Origin: Mycobacterium asiaticum
Lineage (GTDB): Bacteria; Actinomycetota; Actinomycetes; Mycobacteriales; Mycobacteriaceae
Reading direction: 5' to 3'
DNA length: 64,000 bases
NCBI RefSeq assembly: GCF_001673635.1
Contig: NZ_LZMH01000069.1
Location: 248,001-312,000 of the forward strand
Shown here: positions 1 through 8,195 of the stretch, piece by piece
Position numbering within the stretch: position 1 is the first letter of the stretch
Layout of the letters: each line of letters opens with the position of its first letter
Made by a program: the position numbers and the translations under genes
The notes under the pieces: generated by a model
Databases searched by the model: none
The model's input: only the letters and a program-made list of their open reading frames with translations
Told to the model about the DNA's origin: nothing

Positions 1-60
1 GTGCTTGCACACCTCGCACGCCAAGGTGATCTTTGGCCGCACGTCGGTACTGGAAGCCAT
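1..60 (-). CDS. rpmG2: 50S ribosomal protein L33 (N-terminal 20 codons, runs off window)
   Basis: Structural protein of the large ribosomal subunit. Only the first 20 codons are present, read on the minus strand from the ATG at 60. They begin MASSTDVRPKIT and include the first Cys-x-x-Cys pair (CEVC), so this is the zinc-binding (C+) form of L33. It lies just downstream of tRNA-Met and tRNA-Thr on the same strand, the order I remember from M. tuberculosis (thrT-metT-rpmG2-hadA). Confidence 0.93.
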   Translation of the reverse strand, partial: MASSTDVRPKITLACEVCKH

Positions 61-111
61 GGCCTTCTCTCAGCTCTCTGTCAATCTCGTCGAAGTCTCG
101 ATGTTGTGTTG

Positions 112-185
<74 letters not shown>

Positions 186-219
186 TCTGGTGCGCGCCGC
201 GCCTGCTCGGCGTCCGCCG

Positions 220-292
220 AGCCCCCTAACGGAATCGAACCGTTGACCTTTTCCTTACCATGGAAACGCTCTACCGACTGAGCTAAGGGGGC
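220..292 (-). tRNA. thrT: tRNA-Thr (GGT)
   Basis: A 73-nt minus-strand cloverleaf with acceptor stem GCCCCCT/AGGGGGC, anticodon stem TTTCC/GGAAA and loop ATGGTAA, giving anticodon GGT. The T-loop TTCGATT is intact and CCA is not encoded. First of the tRNA-Thr, tRNA-Met, rpmG2 series. Confidence 0.95.
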
Positions 293-382
293 CGGTACCC
301 GTAGCGACCAGTCGTGCAGGTGCGCTTCAAGGGCCAGAAAGAGGTTACAGCCTGCCCCGCAACGTCTCCAAACCAGGACGAG

Positions 383-598
383 TCAGCCGGTGTCGCCGTT
401 CCGGTGCAGCTGCCAGGCGCTGAGGTCGCTGAACTCGTCGTAGTCCTCGTCCTGCGGGTCGTGCTCGACCTCCGGACCCTCGTCCAGCACCGCCTTCAGT
501 GCGAGGTGGACCGCCTCCCGCGCATCCAGCAAGTGGAATTTGTCAATTACCCCTTGCAGCAAATCGGCTTCTACAAGGATGTCGACCCTCTTCAACAT
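383..598 (-). CDS. small VapB-like ribbon-helix-helix protein, no toxin partner
   Basis: A 71-residue protein. The first 40 residues read VDILVEADLLQGVIDKF and then AREAVHLALKAVL, a strand followed by two helices as in VapB-type RHH antitoxins. The rest is a strongly acidic tail (about residues 42-60). No VapC-like frame lies next to it: downstream are the tRNA genes and upstream is a divergent hydrolase. The ATG at 598 has no obvious Shine-Dalgarno. M. tuberculosis has a small uncharacterised gene (Rv0634A) at about this place, and this may be its equivalent. The RHH assignment is inference from pattern only. Confidence 0.5.
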   Translation of the reverse strand: MLKRVDILVEADLLQGVIDKFHLLDAREAVHLALKAVLDEGPEVEHDPQDEDYDEFSDLSAWQLHRNGDTG

Positions 599-647
599 GG
601 ACCAACTTTACCCAGTGCTGACCGATTTGGGCCGATAGAAGGCCAGG

Positions 648-677
648 TTGAGAGGTTTTTTGGCGACCCAATACGCT
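648..677 (+). promoter_or_regulatory. sigma-A-like promoter, leaderless start for the MBL hydrolase
   Basis: TTGAGA at 648-653, an 18-nt spacer, then TACGCT at 672-677. The expected start of transcription falls on the GTG at 684, six bases past the -10, so the mRNA would be leaderless. This explains the lack of a Shine-Dalgarno before the gene and supports GTG 684 over the upstream in-frame TTG. Confidence 0.6.
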
Positions 678-683
678 GGTGCC

Positions 684-1400
684 GTGTCAGACTCGGACCG
701 GCTCTACTTCCGTCAACTGCTGTCGGGGCGCGATTTCGCCGCCGGCGACCCCATCGCCGCGCAGATGCGCAACTTCGCCTACCTGATCGGCGACCGCGAC
801 ACCGGTGACTGTGTGGTGGTCGACCCGGCCTACGCCGCGGGAGACCTGGTCGACGCGCTGGAAGCCGACGGCATGCGCCTGTCCGGCGTCCTGGTGACCC
901 ACCATCACCCGGATCACGTCGGCGGCTCGATGATGGGTTTCGAGCTCAAGGGCCTGGCGGAGCTGCTCGAACGCACCGCGGTGCCAGTACACGTGAACAC
1001 CCACGAGGCGGTGTGGGTGTCGCGGATTACCGGCATCCCGCTCAGCGACCTGACCAGCCACGATCACCGGGACAAACTCAACGTCGGCGACATCGAGATC
1101 GAACTACTGCACACTCCGGGCCACACTCCGGGCAGCCAGTGCTTCCTGCTCGACGGCCGGTTGGTCGCTGGCGACACGCTGTTCCTGGACGGCTGCGGGC
1201 GCACCGACTTCCCCGGCGGCGATTCCGACGAGATGTACCGCAGCCTGCAGCAACTCGCCGCGCTACCGGGCGATCCGACGGTGTTTCCCGGGCACTGGTA
1301 CTCCGCCGACCCAAGCGCCGCGCTGTCGGAGGTCAAGCGTTTCAATTACGTATACCGGCCGGCCAATCTCGACCAGTGGCGAATGATGATGGGCGGTTAA
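684..1400 (+). CDS. metallo-beta-lactamase fold hydrolase (glyoxalase II-like)
   Basis: A 238-residue zinc hydrolase of the glyoxalase II / MBL family, the equivalent of Rv0634c. The metal-binding HxHxDH motif (THHHPDHVGG) is at about residues 72-80. Further ligands are the His in HTPGHTPG, the Asp in AGDTLF and the His near the C-terminus in PGHWYS. Family members hydrolyse thioesters such as S-lactoylglutathione, but mycobacteria use mycothiol, so the physiological substrate is unknown. The GTG at 684 was chosen because the protein then starts VSDSDRLYF like the known homologue and sits at a leaderless promoter. An in-frame TTG at 648 would add 12 residues. Confidence 0.88.
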   Translation: MSDSDRLYFRQLLSGRDFAAGDPIAAQMRNFAYLIGDRDTGDCVVVDPAYAAGDLVDALEADGMRLSGVLVTHHHPDHVGGSMMGFELKGLAELLERTAVPVHVNTHEAVWVSRITGIPLSDLTSHDHRDKLNVGDIEIELLHTPGHTPGSQCFLLDGRLVAGDTLFLDGCGRTDFPGGDSDEMYRSLQQLAALPGDPTVFPGHWYSADPSAALSEVKRFNYVYRPANLDQWRMMMGG

Positions 1401-1529
1401 CGGCGTGGCGAACACGAACTGCCATTCTGCGCACCGGCGATAACCCTGGCAGCAATACTCAGGAACCCGCTCTAGGATCAGTTCACTACATTCCGGTCCG
1501 GGGTCAGGAACAAGCGGAGGGCGGATTCC

Positions 1530-2387
1530 ATGGGGTGGGCGCAACGAAGCTGGGAGTCCAGCTGGCAGGCAAGCTGGCACGGAATCGAGAACGTCGAGTC
1601 CAGCACCTGGTTGGTGTGGGCCGCGTGGGCGGCGATCGCACTGGGTGTCGCCGCCCTGATTTTCACTCACCGGCAGCTGCAGCGGAACCGTGCCTTGGCA
1701 GCGGAGAAGACCCGACCGCACGTCGCGATGCTGATGGAGCCGCATGTGGCGGACTGGCACGTCATCGAGCTGGTGGTCCGCAACTTCGGCCGCACCGCGG
1801 CCTACGACATCCGGTTCAACTTCCCCAATCCGCCGACGGTGGCCGAGTACGAGAATGCGTCCGACGGTTACGCCGACGTGGTGGAACTGCAACTGCCCCG
1901 GGAGCTGCCGACGCTGGCACCCGGGCAGGAGTGGCGGATGGTCTGGGACTCCGCGCTCGACCGCGCCGAGATCGGGCACGGCGTCGAATCGCGTTTCGAA
2001 GGCACCGTGACCTACTACGACCGGCCCGACCGGCCGCGTGGCTGGAAGTTCTGGCAGCGCCCTCGCACCCCGCTGGAGACCAAGGTGGTGCTCGACTGGG
2101 ACGCGCTTCCACCGGTGCAACGGATCGAGTTGATGACCACGCACGACCTGGCCAAGCGGGAGAAGCAGAAGCTGGAGCTGCTGCGCAACCTGCTGACCTA
2201 CTTTCACTACGCCAGCAAGGAGACGCGCCCCGAGGTGTTCCGCAGCGAGATCGACCGGATAAACCGCGCGGTGCAGGAAACCCAGGACAGATGGCGCACC
2301 CGGCAGCTGGACGAGCCCACCGACGTCAGCCTGCGCTGGGGTGACGCCGAGAACGAGCTGGGTAAGCATCGCAGCCAACGGGTGTGA
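1530..2387 (+). CDS. conserved membrane-anchored protein (Rv0633c-like)
   Basis: A 285-residue protein with one transmembrane helix near the N-terminus (about residues 31-52, VWAAWAAIALGVAALIF), followed by a large soluble domain with beta-rich segments (VELVVRNFGRTAAYDIRF) and a C-terminal charged helical region. The ATG at 1530 is preceded by GGAGG. It sits between the MBL hydrolase and echA3, matching Rv0633c in M. tuberculosis. No enzymatic motif is visible and the function is unknown. The preceding 129 bases hold no clear promoter. Confidence 0.82.
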   Translation: MGWAQRSWESSWQASWHGIENVESSTWLVWAAWAAIALGVAALIFTHRQLQRNRALAAEKTRPHVAMLMEPHVADWHVIELVVRNFGRTAAYDIRFNFPNPPTVAEYENASDGYADVVELQLPRELPTLAPGQEWRMVWDSALDRAEIGHGVESRFEGTVTYYDRPDRPRGWKFWQRPRTPLETKVVLDWDALPPVQRIELMTTHDLAKREKQKLELLRNLLTYFHYASKETRPEVFRSEIDRINRAVQETQDRWRTRQLDEPTDVSLRWGDAENELGKHRSQRV

Positions 2388-2436
2388 TCGCGCGACGATC
2401 TGATTCAATCGAGGTCCGCAGCGAAGGAGTAGCCCT

Positions 2437-3132
2437 ATGAGCGGTCCGGTCGTCTACACCCACGATGAAACCATCGGAGTCATCCGGATGGACGACGGCA
2501 AGGTCAACGCGCTCGGGCCGACCATGCAGCAGGCCCTCAACGAGGCGATCGACCAGGCCGACAGAGACGACGTCGGGGCGCTTGTCATCACCGGCAACGA
2601 ACGGGTGTTCAGCGGCGGCTTCGACCTCAAGATCCTGACCTCCGGCGAAGCGCAGCCCGCGGTCGACATGCTGCGCGGCGGCTTCGAGCTGTCTTACCGG
2701 CTGCTGTCCTATCCCAAGCCGGTGGTGATGGCCTGCACCGGGCCCGCGATCGCGATGGGGGCGTTCCTGCTGTCCTCCGGTGACCACCGAATCGCCGCCC
2801 ACGCGTACAGCATTCAGGCAAACGAAGTCGCGATCGGCATGGTGATCCCGTATCCCGCACTGGAGATCATGAAGCTGCGGCTGACCCGGTCGGCCTACCA
2901 GCAGGCCACGGGGCTGGCAAAGACCTTCTTCGGCGAAACCGCGCTGGCCGCGGGCTTCATTGACGAGATGGTGCTGCCCGAAGTCGTGGTCAGCCGCGCC
3001 GAGGAAGCGGCCCGCGAGTTCGCCGGCCTCAACCAGAAAGCCCACGCCGCCACCAAATTACGGACCCGCGCCGACGCGCTGAAAGCGATGCGGGCCGGTA
3101 TCGACGGGATCGAGAAAGAGTTGGGCCTCTGA
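2437..3132 (+). CDS. echA3: enoyl-CoA hydratase/isomerase family protein EchA3
   Basis: A 231-residue crotonase-fold protein, the same length as M. tuberculosis EchA3. The oxyanion-hole segments FSGGFDL (about 58-64) and GPAIAMGAFL (about 101-110) are visible. One candidate catalytic Glu lies in NEVAIGM. The protein is shorter than classical hydratases (about 260 residues), lacking part of the C-terminal helical region. The ATG follows a GAAGGAG ribosome-binding site. It presumably acts on an acyl-CoA thioester; substrate unknown. In M. tuberculosis it lies next to recC, but here about 5 kb of other genes separate them. Confidence 0.88.
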   Translation: MSGPVVYTHDETIGVIRMDDGKVNALGPTMQQALNEAIDQADRDDVGALVITGNERVFSGGFDLKILTSGEAQPAVDMLRGGFELSYRLLSYPKPVVMACTGPAIAMGAFLLSSGDHRIAAHAYSIQANEVAIGMVIPYPALEIMKLRLTRSAYQQATGLAKTFFGETALAAGFIDEMVLPEVVVSRAEEAAREFAGLNQKAHAATKLRTRADALKAMRAGIDGIEKELGL

Positions 3133-3178
3133 CCGACGGGGGACGTTTCGACCATCTCCCGTCGGGTACGCGCGTGTC

Positions 3179-5512
3179 ATGGAGGCGGTGGATCGCATCG
3201 CCGACCCATGGGGAACGCGAACTCCATACGGGCCGGACCAGCGATGGCCCGAACGCGTCGACGAGTTCCTCGCCCGGGGAGTCGATGCCGGATCCGTAGA
3301 CCGTTGGGTGCAGTCCGCAGCGGTGTTGCATTCCAACGGTGACGCCCTCGACATCGCCGTCAAGGACGACCGCATCGTCGGTGTGCGAGGGCGTGCCGTG
3401 GACCGGGTCAATCGAGGCCGGCTCGATCCCAAGGACCTGTTCGGTTGGCAGGCCAACGGGTCCCCCGACCGGCTGACCACCCCGCTGGTGCGCATCCGCG
3501 GCCAACTGCGTGCCACCGATTGGGACAGCGCGATGGATCGAATCGTGTTGCACACCAACCATCTCCTGGATTCCCACGGCCCAGGCTCAATCGGTTTCTA
3601 CACCTCCGGACAGCTGTTCTTGGAGGAGTACTACACGCAGGCAGTGATCGCACACGCGGCGATCGGGACCAATCACGTCGACGGCAACACACGGTTGTGT
3701 ACCGCCACGGCCGCCGAGGCGCTCAAGGAATCGTTCGGCTGCGACGGGCAGCCCGGCTCCTATACCGACATCGACCACGCCAACGTGATCGCACTGTTCG
3801 GGCACAACGTCGCCGAAACGCAGACGGTCTTGTGGGCGCGGATGCTGGACCGGCTGGCCGGCTCAGCACCCCCGGCGATCATCTGCGTCGACCCTCGATC
3901 GACTCCCGTCGCCGAGCACGCAACCGTGCACCTGGCGCCGCTACCCGGGACCAACGTCGCTCTGATGAATGGGCTGCTGCACGAAATCATCAGCCACGAC
4001 TGGGTGGACCACGACTACATCGCTGCGCACACGGTCGGTTTCGACGAACTGCAGCGTCGGGTGGCCGAGTTCCCGCCGGCCCGAGCCGCCGAGATCTGTG
4101 GAATCGATGCCGACGATATTCGTTGCGCAGCAGAGCTTCTAGGCACCGCCGACCGACTGGTATCCACCGTCTTGCAAGGCTTCTATCAGTCACACCAAGC
4201 GACGGCGGCGAGCGTTCAGGTCAACAACATCCACCTGGTCCGCGGCATGCTCGGCAAGCCGGGCTGTGGTGTGCTGCAGATGAATGGCCAGCCGACGGCG
4301 GAGAACACCCGTGAGTGTGGCGCCGACGGCGACCTCGCGGGTTTCCGAAACTGGGCCAATTCCGACCACATCGCAGAACTCGCGAAGTTATGGAACGTTG
4401 AGCCGCAACAGATCCCGCACTACGCACCGCCCACCCACGCGATGCAGATGTTTCGATTCGCCGAAGAAGGCACGCTGCGGATGCTGTGGGTGACCGCGAC
4501 CAATCCGGCTGTGTCCCTGCCGGACCTGGCGCGCATCCGCAACATACTCACCCAAGACCGACTGTTCCTGATCGTCCAGGACATCTTCATGACCGAGACC
4601 GCAGAACTCGCCGACGTGGTGCTTCCCGCGGCGGCCTGGGGTGAGAAAACCGGCACCTTCACCAACGCCGACCGAACCGTGCATATCTCCGAAAAGGCCG
4701 TTGAGCCACCGGGTTCCGCCCGTCCAGACCTCGACATCTTCCTGGATTACGCGCGACGCATGGACTTCCGCGACAAAGACGACCGGCCGCTGATCTCCTG
4801 GCAGGACCCGGAATCGGCGTTCCAGGCGTGGCAGAAGTGCAGTGCGGGCCGCCCGTGCGACTACACCGGCCTCAGCTACGCCAAACTGCGGGCCGGCAGC
4901 GGAATTCAATGGCCCTGCAACGCAGCGCATCCCGACGGCACCGAGCGGCTCTACACGAACGGCGAATTCTGGTCGGCCCAAGACTATTGCGAAGCTTACG
5001 GCAAGGACTTGATCACCGGCGCGCCGTTGGAGCCCACCGAATACCGGGCCATGAATCCCTACGGCAAGGCCATCATCAAGGCCGCCGAGTACCTGCCCGC
5101 ACACGAGCGGCCCTCGGACGCATATCCCTTCGTCCTGATCACCGGGCGCACTGTCTACCACTTCCACACCCGCACCAAAACGGCGCGGGCACCGCAGCTG
5201 CAGCGCGCCGCGCCGGACGTCTGGGTGGAGATCTCCGCCGCGGATGCCCGCCGGCTGGGGATCCAGGAAGGCCAGCCTGTGGACGTGACCACCGCGCGCG
5301 GCGGCATCACCGCCGCCGCCCGGATCGGACGGATCCGGCCGGGGGTCGTTTTCGTCCCCTTCCACTACGGCTACTGGGACGCTGATCGTCGGGATCACCA
5401 CCGCGCCGGCAACGAACTCACTCTCACCGATTGGGACCCGGTATCCAAGCAACCGACTTACAAGACCGCCGCCGCGCGCGTGCAGGCAACCCGATCGGGG
5501 GGCCGACGATGA
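3179..5512 (+). CDS. molybdopterin-dependent oxidoreductase lacking the N-terminal [4Fe-4S] ligands
   Basis: A 777-residue protein of the Mo-bis-MGD (nitrate reductase / formate dehydrogenase) superfamily. The usual N-terminal C-x2-C-x3-C-x27-C cluster motif is replaced at the same spacing by A48, H51, D55 and D83 (AVLHSNGD, then GRLDPKD). The Cys expected to bind molybdenum is kept (RLC, C174). MGD-binding segments remain: GHNVAETQ, VLPAAAWGEKTGTFTN, ITGRTVYHFHTRT, and the C-terminal molydopterin-dinucleotide domain ending TDWDPVSKQPTYKTAA. There is no twin-arginine signal, so it is cytoplasmic. The stop overlaps the next gene by ATGA. Substrate unknown; it may lack Fe-S electron transfer or use another partner. 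Confidence 0.85.
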   Translation: MEAVDRIADPWGTRTPYGPDQRWPERVDEFLARGVDAGSVDRWVQSAAVLHSNGDALDIAVKDDRIVGVRGRAVDRVNRGRLDPKDLFGWQANGSPDRLTTPLVRIRGQLRATDWDSAMDRIVLHTNHLLDSHGPGSIGFYTSGQLFLEEYYTQAVIAHAAIGTNHVDGNTRLCTATAAEALKESFGCDGQPGSYTDIDHANVIALFGHNVAETQTVLWARMLDRLAGSAPPAIICVDPRSTPVAEHATVHLAPLPGTNVALMNGLLHEIISHDWVDHDYIAAHTVGFDELQRRVAEFPPARAAEICGIDADDIRCAAELLGTADRLVSTVLQGFYQSHQATAASVQVNNIHLVRGMLGKPGCGVLQMNGQPTAENTRECGADGDLAGFRNWANSDHIAELAKLWNVEPQQIPHYAPPTHAMQMFRFAEEGTLRMLWVTATNPAVSLPDLARIRNILTQDRLFLIVQDIFMTETAELADVVLPAAAWGEKTGTFTNADRTVHISEKAVEPPGSARPDLDIFLDYARRMDFRDKDDRPLISWQDPESAFQAWQKCSAGRPCDYTGLSYAKLRAGSGIQWPCNAAHPDGTERLYTNGEFWSAQDYCEAYGKDLITGAPLEPTEYRAMNPYGKAIIKAAEYLPAHERPSDAYPFVLITGRTVYHFHTRTKTARAPQLQRAAPDVWVEISAADARRLGIQEGQPVDVTTARGGITAAARIGRIRPGVVFVPFHYGYWDADRRDHHRAGNELTLTDWDPVSKQPTYKTAAARVQATRSGGRR

Positions 5513-5988
5513 AGCTCAAACTGGCCATCCGGGAACTGCATCGCTCCGAGCGCAGGCTGGCCCGCGGCCTCAACGGCATATCGGTGCGGCACCGGTCCGA
5601 CCAGGACATCTCGCACCTGGCGCGTGACCTGTCCGGCTGGTCGCAGAGCCATCTGGGGGTGCTGGCCAAGCACGGCCGCAACTACGGGGTGAGATTGGCC
5701 ACGACGCCACGCACCGCGCCCCGCGCAAGCGCTGTCCAGTCCTGGCTGGGTAGTTCACTGCGGCACCGCCCACAGCCGGGGTTGCTGCTGCTGGCCGAAC
5801 TGCGCCATGTGCATCGCCTGGCGGCGGGAGTATCGCTGGACTGGGAGCTACTCAGTCAGGCCGCGCAGGCGGCCAAGGATCAGGAGCTTGTCGAGTTGAC
5901 CTCGCGGTGCCACCCCGAGACGTTGCGGCAGATGCGGTGGGCCAACGCGATGCTCAAGGAGCTGTCACCGCAGATTTTGACGAGCTGA
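5509..5988 (+). CDS. hypothetical helical protein coupled to the molybdopterin enzyme
   Basis: A 159-residue, mostly alpha-helical protein rich in Arg, Leu and His (ELHRSERRLARGL, HLARDLSGWSQSHLGVLAKHG, LLAELRHVHRL). The ATG at 5509 overlaps the oxidoreductase stop (ATGA), so the two are translationally coupled; an alternative start 78 bases upstream would overlap the enzyme further. I see no signal peptide or cofactor motif. Its position suggests a chaperone or accessory role for the molybdoenzyme, which is inference only. Confidence 0.72.
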   Translation: MKLKLAIRELHRSERRLARGLNGISVRHRSDQDISHLARDLSGWSQSHLGVLAKHGRNYGVRLATTPRTAPRASAVQSWLGSSLRHRPQPGLLLLAELRHVHRLAAGVSLDWELLSQAAQAAKDQELVELTSRCHPETLRQMRWANAMLKELSPQILTS

Positions 5989-5998
5989 GCCGTGGGTG

Positions 5999-6020
5999 AG
6001 CGGTTGCCCGAACAACCGCT
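5999..6020. terminator. intrinsic terminator-like hairpin between convergent genes
   Basis: AGCGGTTG (5999-6006), loop CCCGAA, CAACCGCT (6013-6020): a perfect 8-bp stem without a U-tract. It lies 11 bases after the plus-strand unit and 66 bases after the minus-strand patatin gene, so it could serve both directions. Confidence 0.55.
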
Positions 6021-6085
6021 GCACACCGGCGCCTCCTCCGCCTCCGATTCTGGCACTCGAGCCGGCTTACCGTGGCACTTCGGCG

Positions 6086-7129
6086 CTATTGGTACTGACG
6101 GAATCTTTCCAGGTACTGGACCCAGTTCCACGTCGACAAAAACGCCGTGGCCGCGTCGTAGCCCTTGGTGTAGAGCGCTTCGGCGTCTTTGCGGGAGATC
6201 CCGAAGTCCAGGAAGTTCACCGCGGTGGAATCCACCCGGATCGCCCGCGCGCTTACCCAGGGCTGGTTCAGGTAGGTCTGGTCGTGGCCGACGAACATGG
6301 TGGTGATCAGCTGCTCGAGCAGCACCGAAGGCGGGCCGAGCAGGCGCAGCGCACCCACTCCCGGAATCAACTGGTCATTGCCCTCGGGCAAATTGGGCAT
6401 GACCGTCACCCCGAAGGTCGGCCAGCGCGGCGGCTTGCCGTCGAACCGGTCGAAGGAGTCGATCGGGAAGTTCGACAACACACCCCCGTCCACCAGCGTC
6501 GACTCCAGCCCGGCGGCGCTGGTCAAGGTGACCGGGCGGAAGTAGAACGGGATCGACATCGAGGCACGGACCGCGTGCGCCACCGGTTGCTCGTCGGGAT
6601 CGAGGCCGTACAGCCGCTTGTAGTCCCACGGCAACCGCACCAATTGTCCGGTGGTGACGTCGGTGACGGTGACGGCCAACCGGTAGCGGCGATCAGCGCG
6701 GATCTGCTTGTCCCGCAACGCCAAATCACCGAACGTCGTGACGCCCAGGTTTTTCAGTTCGCTGCGGATCCACTGGTGCGCGAAGTCACCCCGATAGATG
6801 CCGTTGTCCCGAAGTAAACCCCAAGCCTGACCGACCACCGGCAGGTGACCCACCGGCCCGGCATCGCGGAACTTCTCATACGGCAGGGTCAGCGCGATTT
6901 CCTTGATCTGGGCGCTGGTCAGTTGGTCACCATTGGACGCCGCGGCCAGGATCGACCCGACCAGCGAACCGGCCGAGACCCCCGAGACGCGTTTGACGGC
7001 GTAGCCGGCTTCCATGATCGCGACGACCGCGCCCACCAGCCCGACACCCTTGACGCCACCGCCGGAGAGCACCAGGTCGACGGGCTTGCGGCGGCTGGGC
7101 GCGAGGGGCGGCACGGGCTGCTCGGCCAT
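6086..7129 (-). CDS. patatin-like phospholipase / acyl hydrolase
   Basis: A 347-residue Ser-Asp dyad lipid acyl hydrolase. The oxyanion-hole motif LSGGGVKGVG is near residues 20-29, the nucleophile elbow GVSAGS near 50-55, and the dyad Asp in VDGGVLSNFP in the middle of the protein. No signal peptide is present. The ATG at 7129 lies one base after the stop of cynS, so they form an operon; an upstream in-frame start would overlap cynS. Substrate unknown, probably a phospholipid or acylglycerol. Confidence 0.88.
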   Translation of the reverse strand: MAEQPVPPLAPSRRKPVDLVLSGGGVKGVGLVGAVVAIMEAGYAVKRVSGVSAGSLVGSILAAASNGDQLTSAQIKEIALTLPYEKFRDAGPVGHLPVVGQAWGLLRDNGIYRGDFAHQWIRSELKNLGVTTFGDLALRDKQIRADRRYRLAVTVTDVTTGQLVRLPWDYKRLYGLDPDEQPVAHAVRASMSIPFYFRPVTLTSAAGLESTLVDGGVLSNFPIDSFDRFDGKPPRWPTFGVTVMPNLPEGNDQLIPGVGALRLLGPPSVLLEQLITTMFVGHDQTYLNQPWVSARAIRVDSTAVNFLDFGISRKDAEALYTKGYDAATAFLSTWNWVQYLERFRQYQ

Positions 7130-7130
7130 G

Positions 7131-7586
7131 TCAGTCCTGCGCCGAAGCCCATTGATAGGGAAGGAATTTCCCGTCGAAGGTGACGACGACGCGGTCACCG
7201 GACGGGTGCGGTTTCTTCTGCAGATCGAGGCTGAAGTTGATGGCGCTCATGATGCCGTCGCCGAACTGTTCGTGGATCACCTCTTTGATCGCGCCGCCGT
7301 ACACCTGCAGCGCTTCGTAGAAGCGGTAGATGGTCGGGTCGGTAGGAACTGGGGTAGGCAGGCCGCCGCGCATCGGCGGGGCCGCCAGCACCGCCACCGC
7401 GGACTCATCCAGGCCCAGCAGCTCGACCAGCACCTTGCCCTGCTCGGGCGGAATCGGGTGCTGTCCCAGCAGTGCCGACGTCGTCCACAGCAGCGGCCGG
7501 TCGATGGCATCGGCGAGTTTCTGCCAGCTCAGGCCCTTGGCAAGGCGGGCCACGACGATCTGCTCGGTGATCTCGTTTCTGTTCAT
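7131..7586 (-). CDS. cynS: cyanate hydratase (cyanase)
   Basis: A 151-residue protein matching cyanase in length and layout: an N-terminal helix-turn-helix-like domain (IVVARLAKGLSWQKLADAI) and the C-terminal cyanase domain. Catalytic residues are visible as Arg and Glu in IYRFYE and Ser in GIMSAINFSLD, corresponding to R96, E99 and S122 of the E. coli enzyme. It converts cyanate and bicarbonate to ammonia and carbon dioxide in the cytoplasm. The start at 7586 (MNRNEITEQ) fits the family; upstream ATGs would add nine unlikely residues. It lies between nitroreductase and patatin genes; no carbonic anhydrase or cynR is nearby. Confidence 0.93.
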   Translation of the reverse strand: MNRNEITEQIVVARLAKGLSWQKLADAIDRPLLWTTSALLGQHPIPPEQGKVLVELLGLDESAVAVLAAPPMRGGLPTPVPTDPTIYRFYEALQVYGGAIKEVIHEQFGDGIMSAINFSLDLQKKPHPSGDRVVVTFDGKFLPYQWASAQD

Positions 7587-7606
7587 GGGCCCAAGCATGC
7601 CAAGCA

Positions 7607-8122
7607 TTACCAACGCCCGCGGTGCACAACCTCGTCGAAGGGCCGGCGATTAGGCTTGCGGATCGGGGTCAGCGGCCGGTCGGCCGGGTAGCCGATGCCG
7701 AGCATGTAGGCCACCAGGTAGCCGTCGGGGACGCCGAGGATGGCCCGCGCCTTGTCCTGGTCCCCCACCGACGAATGACCGGTGCCGATGCCGAGGTCCG
7801 TTGCCGCAAGCATCATCGCCATCGTCGCCTGGCCCACGTCGTACTGGTCGATCACCTTCCGGCGTTCATCCGGCGGCTCCGGAATCACCAGGACGATGGC
7901 GGCCGCTGCCCCGGCGATGTGACCGGCCCCCACCCACACCGTCGAAAGTTCCTGCAGTGCCGCCTTTTCGGTCACGATGACGAAATCCCAGGGCTGGCGG
8001 TTCTTCGCCGACGGCGCCCGCCACCCGGCCTCGGCGATACGGTTCAGGTCCTCTGTCGAGACCGGCTGCTCGGTGTACTGGCGTACATTGCGCCGGGCTC
8101 GGATCGCATCCCACGCTTCCAT
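7607..8122 (-). CDS. nitroreductase family (FMN-dependent) oxidoreductase
   Basis: A 171-residue nitroreductase-fold protein. The N-terminal FMN-phosphate-binding region reads AIRARRNVRQYTEQPV, followed by GWRAPSAKNRQPW and the C-terminal GIGYPADRP segment. The compact length suggests a small NAD(P)H:FMN-type reductase acting as a homodimer. The ATG at 8122 follows a strong GAGGGAGG site. It is the first gene of a three-gene minus-strand operon with cynS (20-nt gap) and patatin. It is divergent from recC. Substrate unknown. Confidence 0.87.
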   Translation of the reverse strand: MEAWDAIRARRNVRQYTEQPVSTEDLNRIAEAGWRAPSAKNRQPWDFVIVTEKAALQELSTVWVGAGHIAGAAAAIVLVIPEPPDERRKVIDQYDVGQATMAMMLAATDLGIGTGHSSVGDQDKARAILGVPDGYLVAYMLGIGYPADRPLTPIRKPNRRPFDEVVHRGRW

Positions 8123-8195
8123 CGGTTCCTCCCTCACGGCTTGACCCGTCCCATGCTGCCACCGGTGTCGGAGTCCCGGTCTATCGTGGCCCGCG

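Noticed and set aside
1263..2408. 381-codon antisense frame over the Rv0633c-like gene
   Set aside because: The sense gene has a TM helix, a ribosome-binding site and the expected position; the antisense translation shows no family character.
4388..5452. 354-codon antisense frame inside the molybdopterin oxidoreductase
   Set aside because: Low-complexity GC-driven frame with no start signals; the sense protein has recognisable family motifs.
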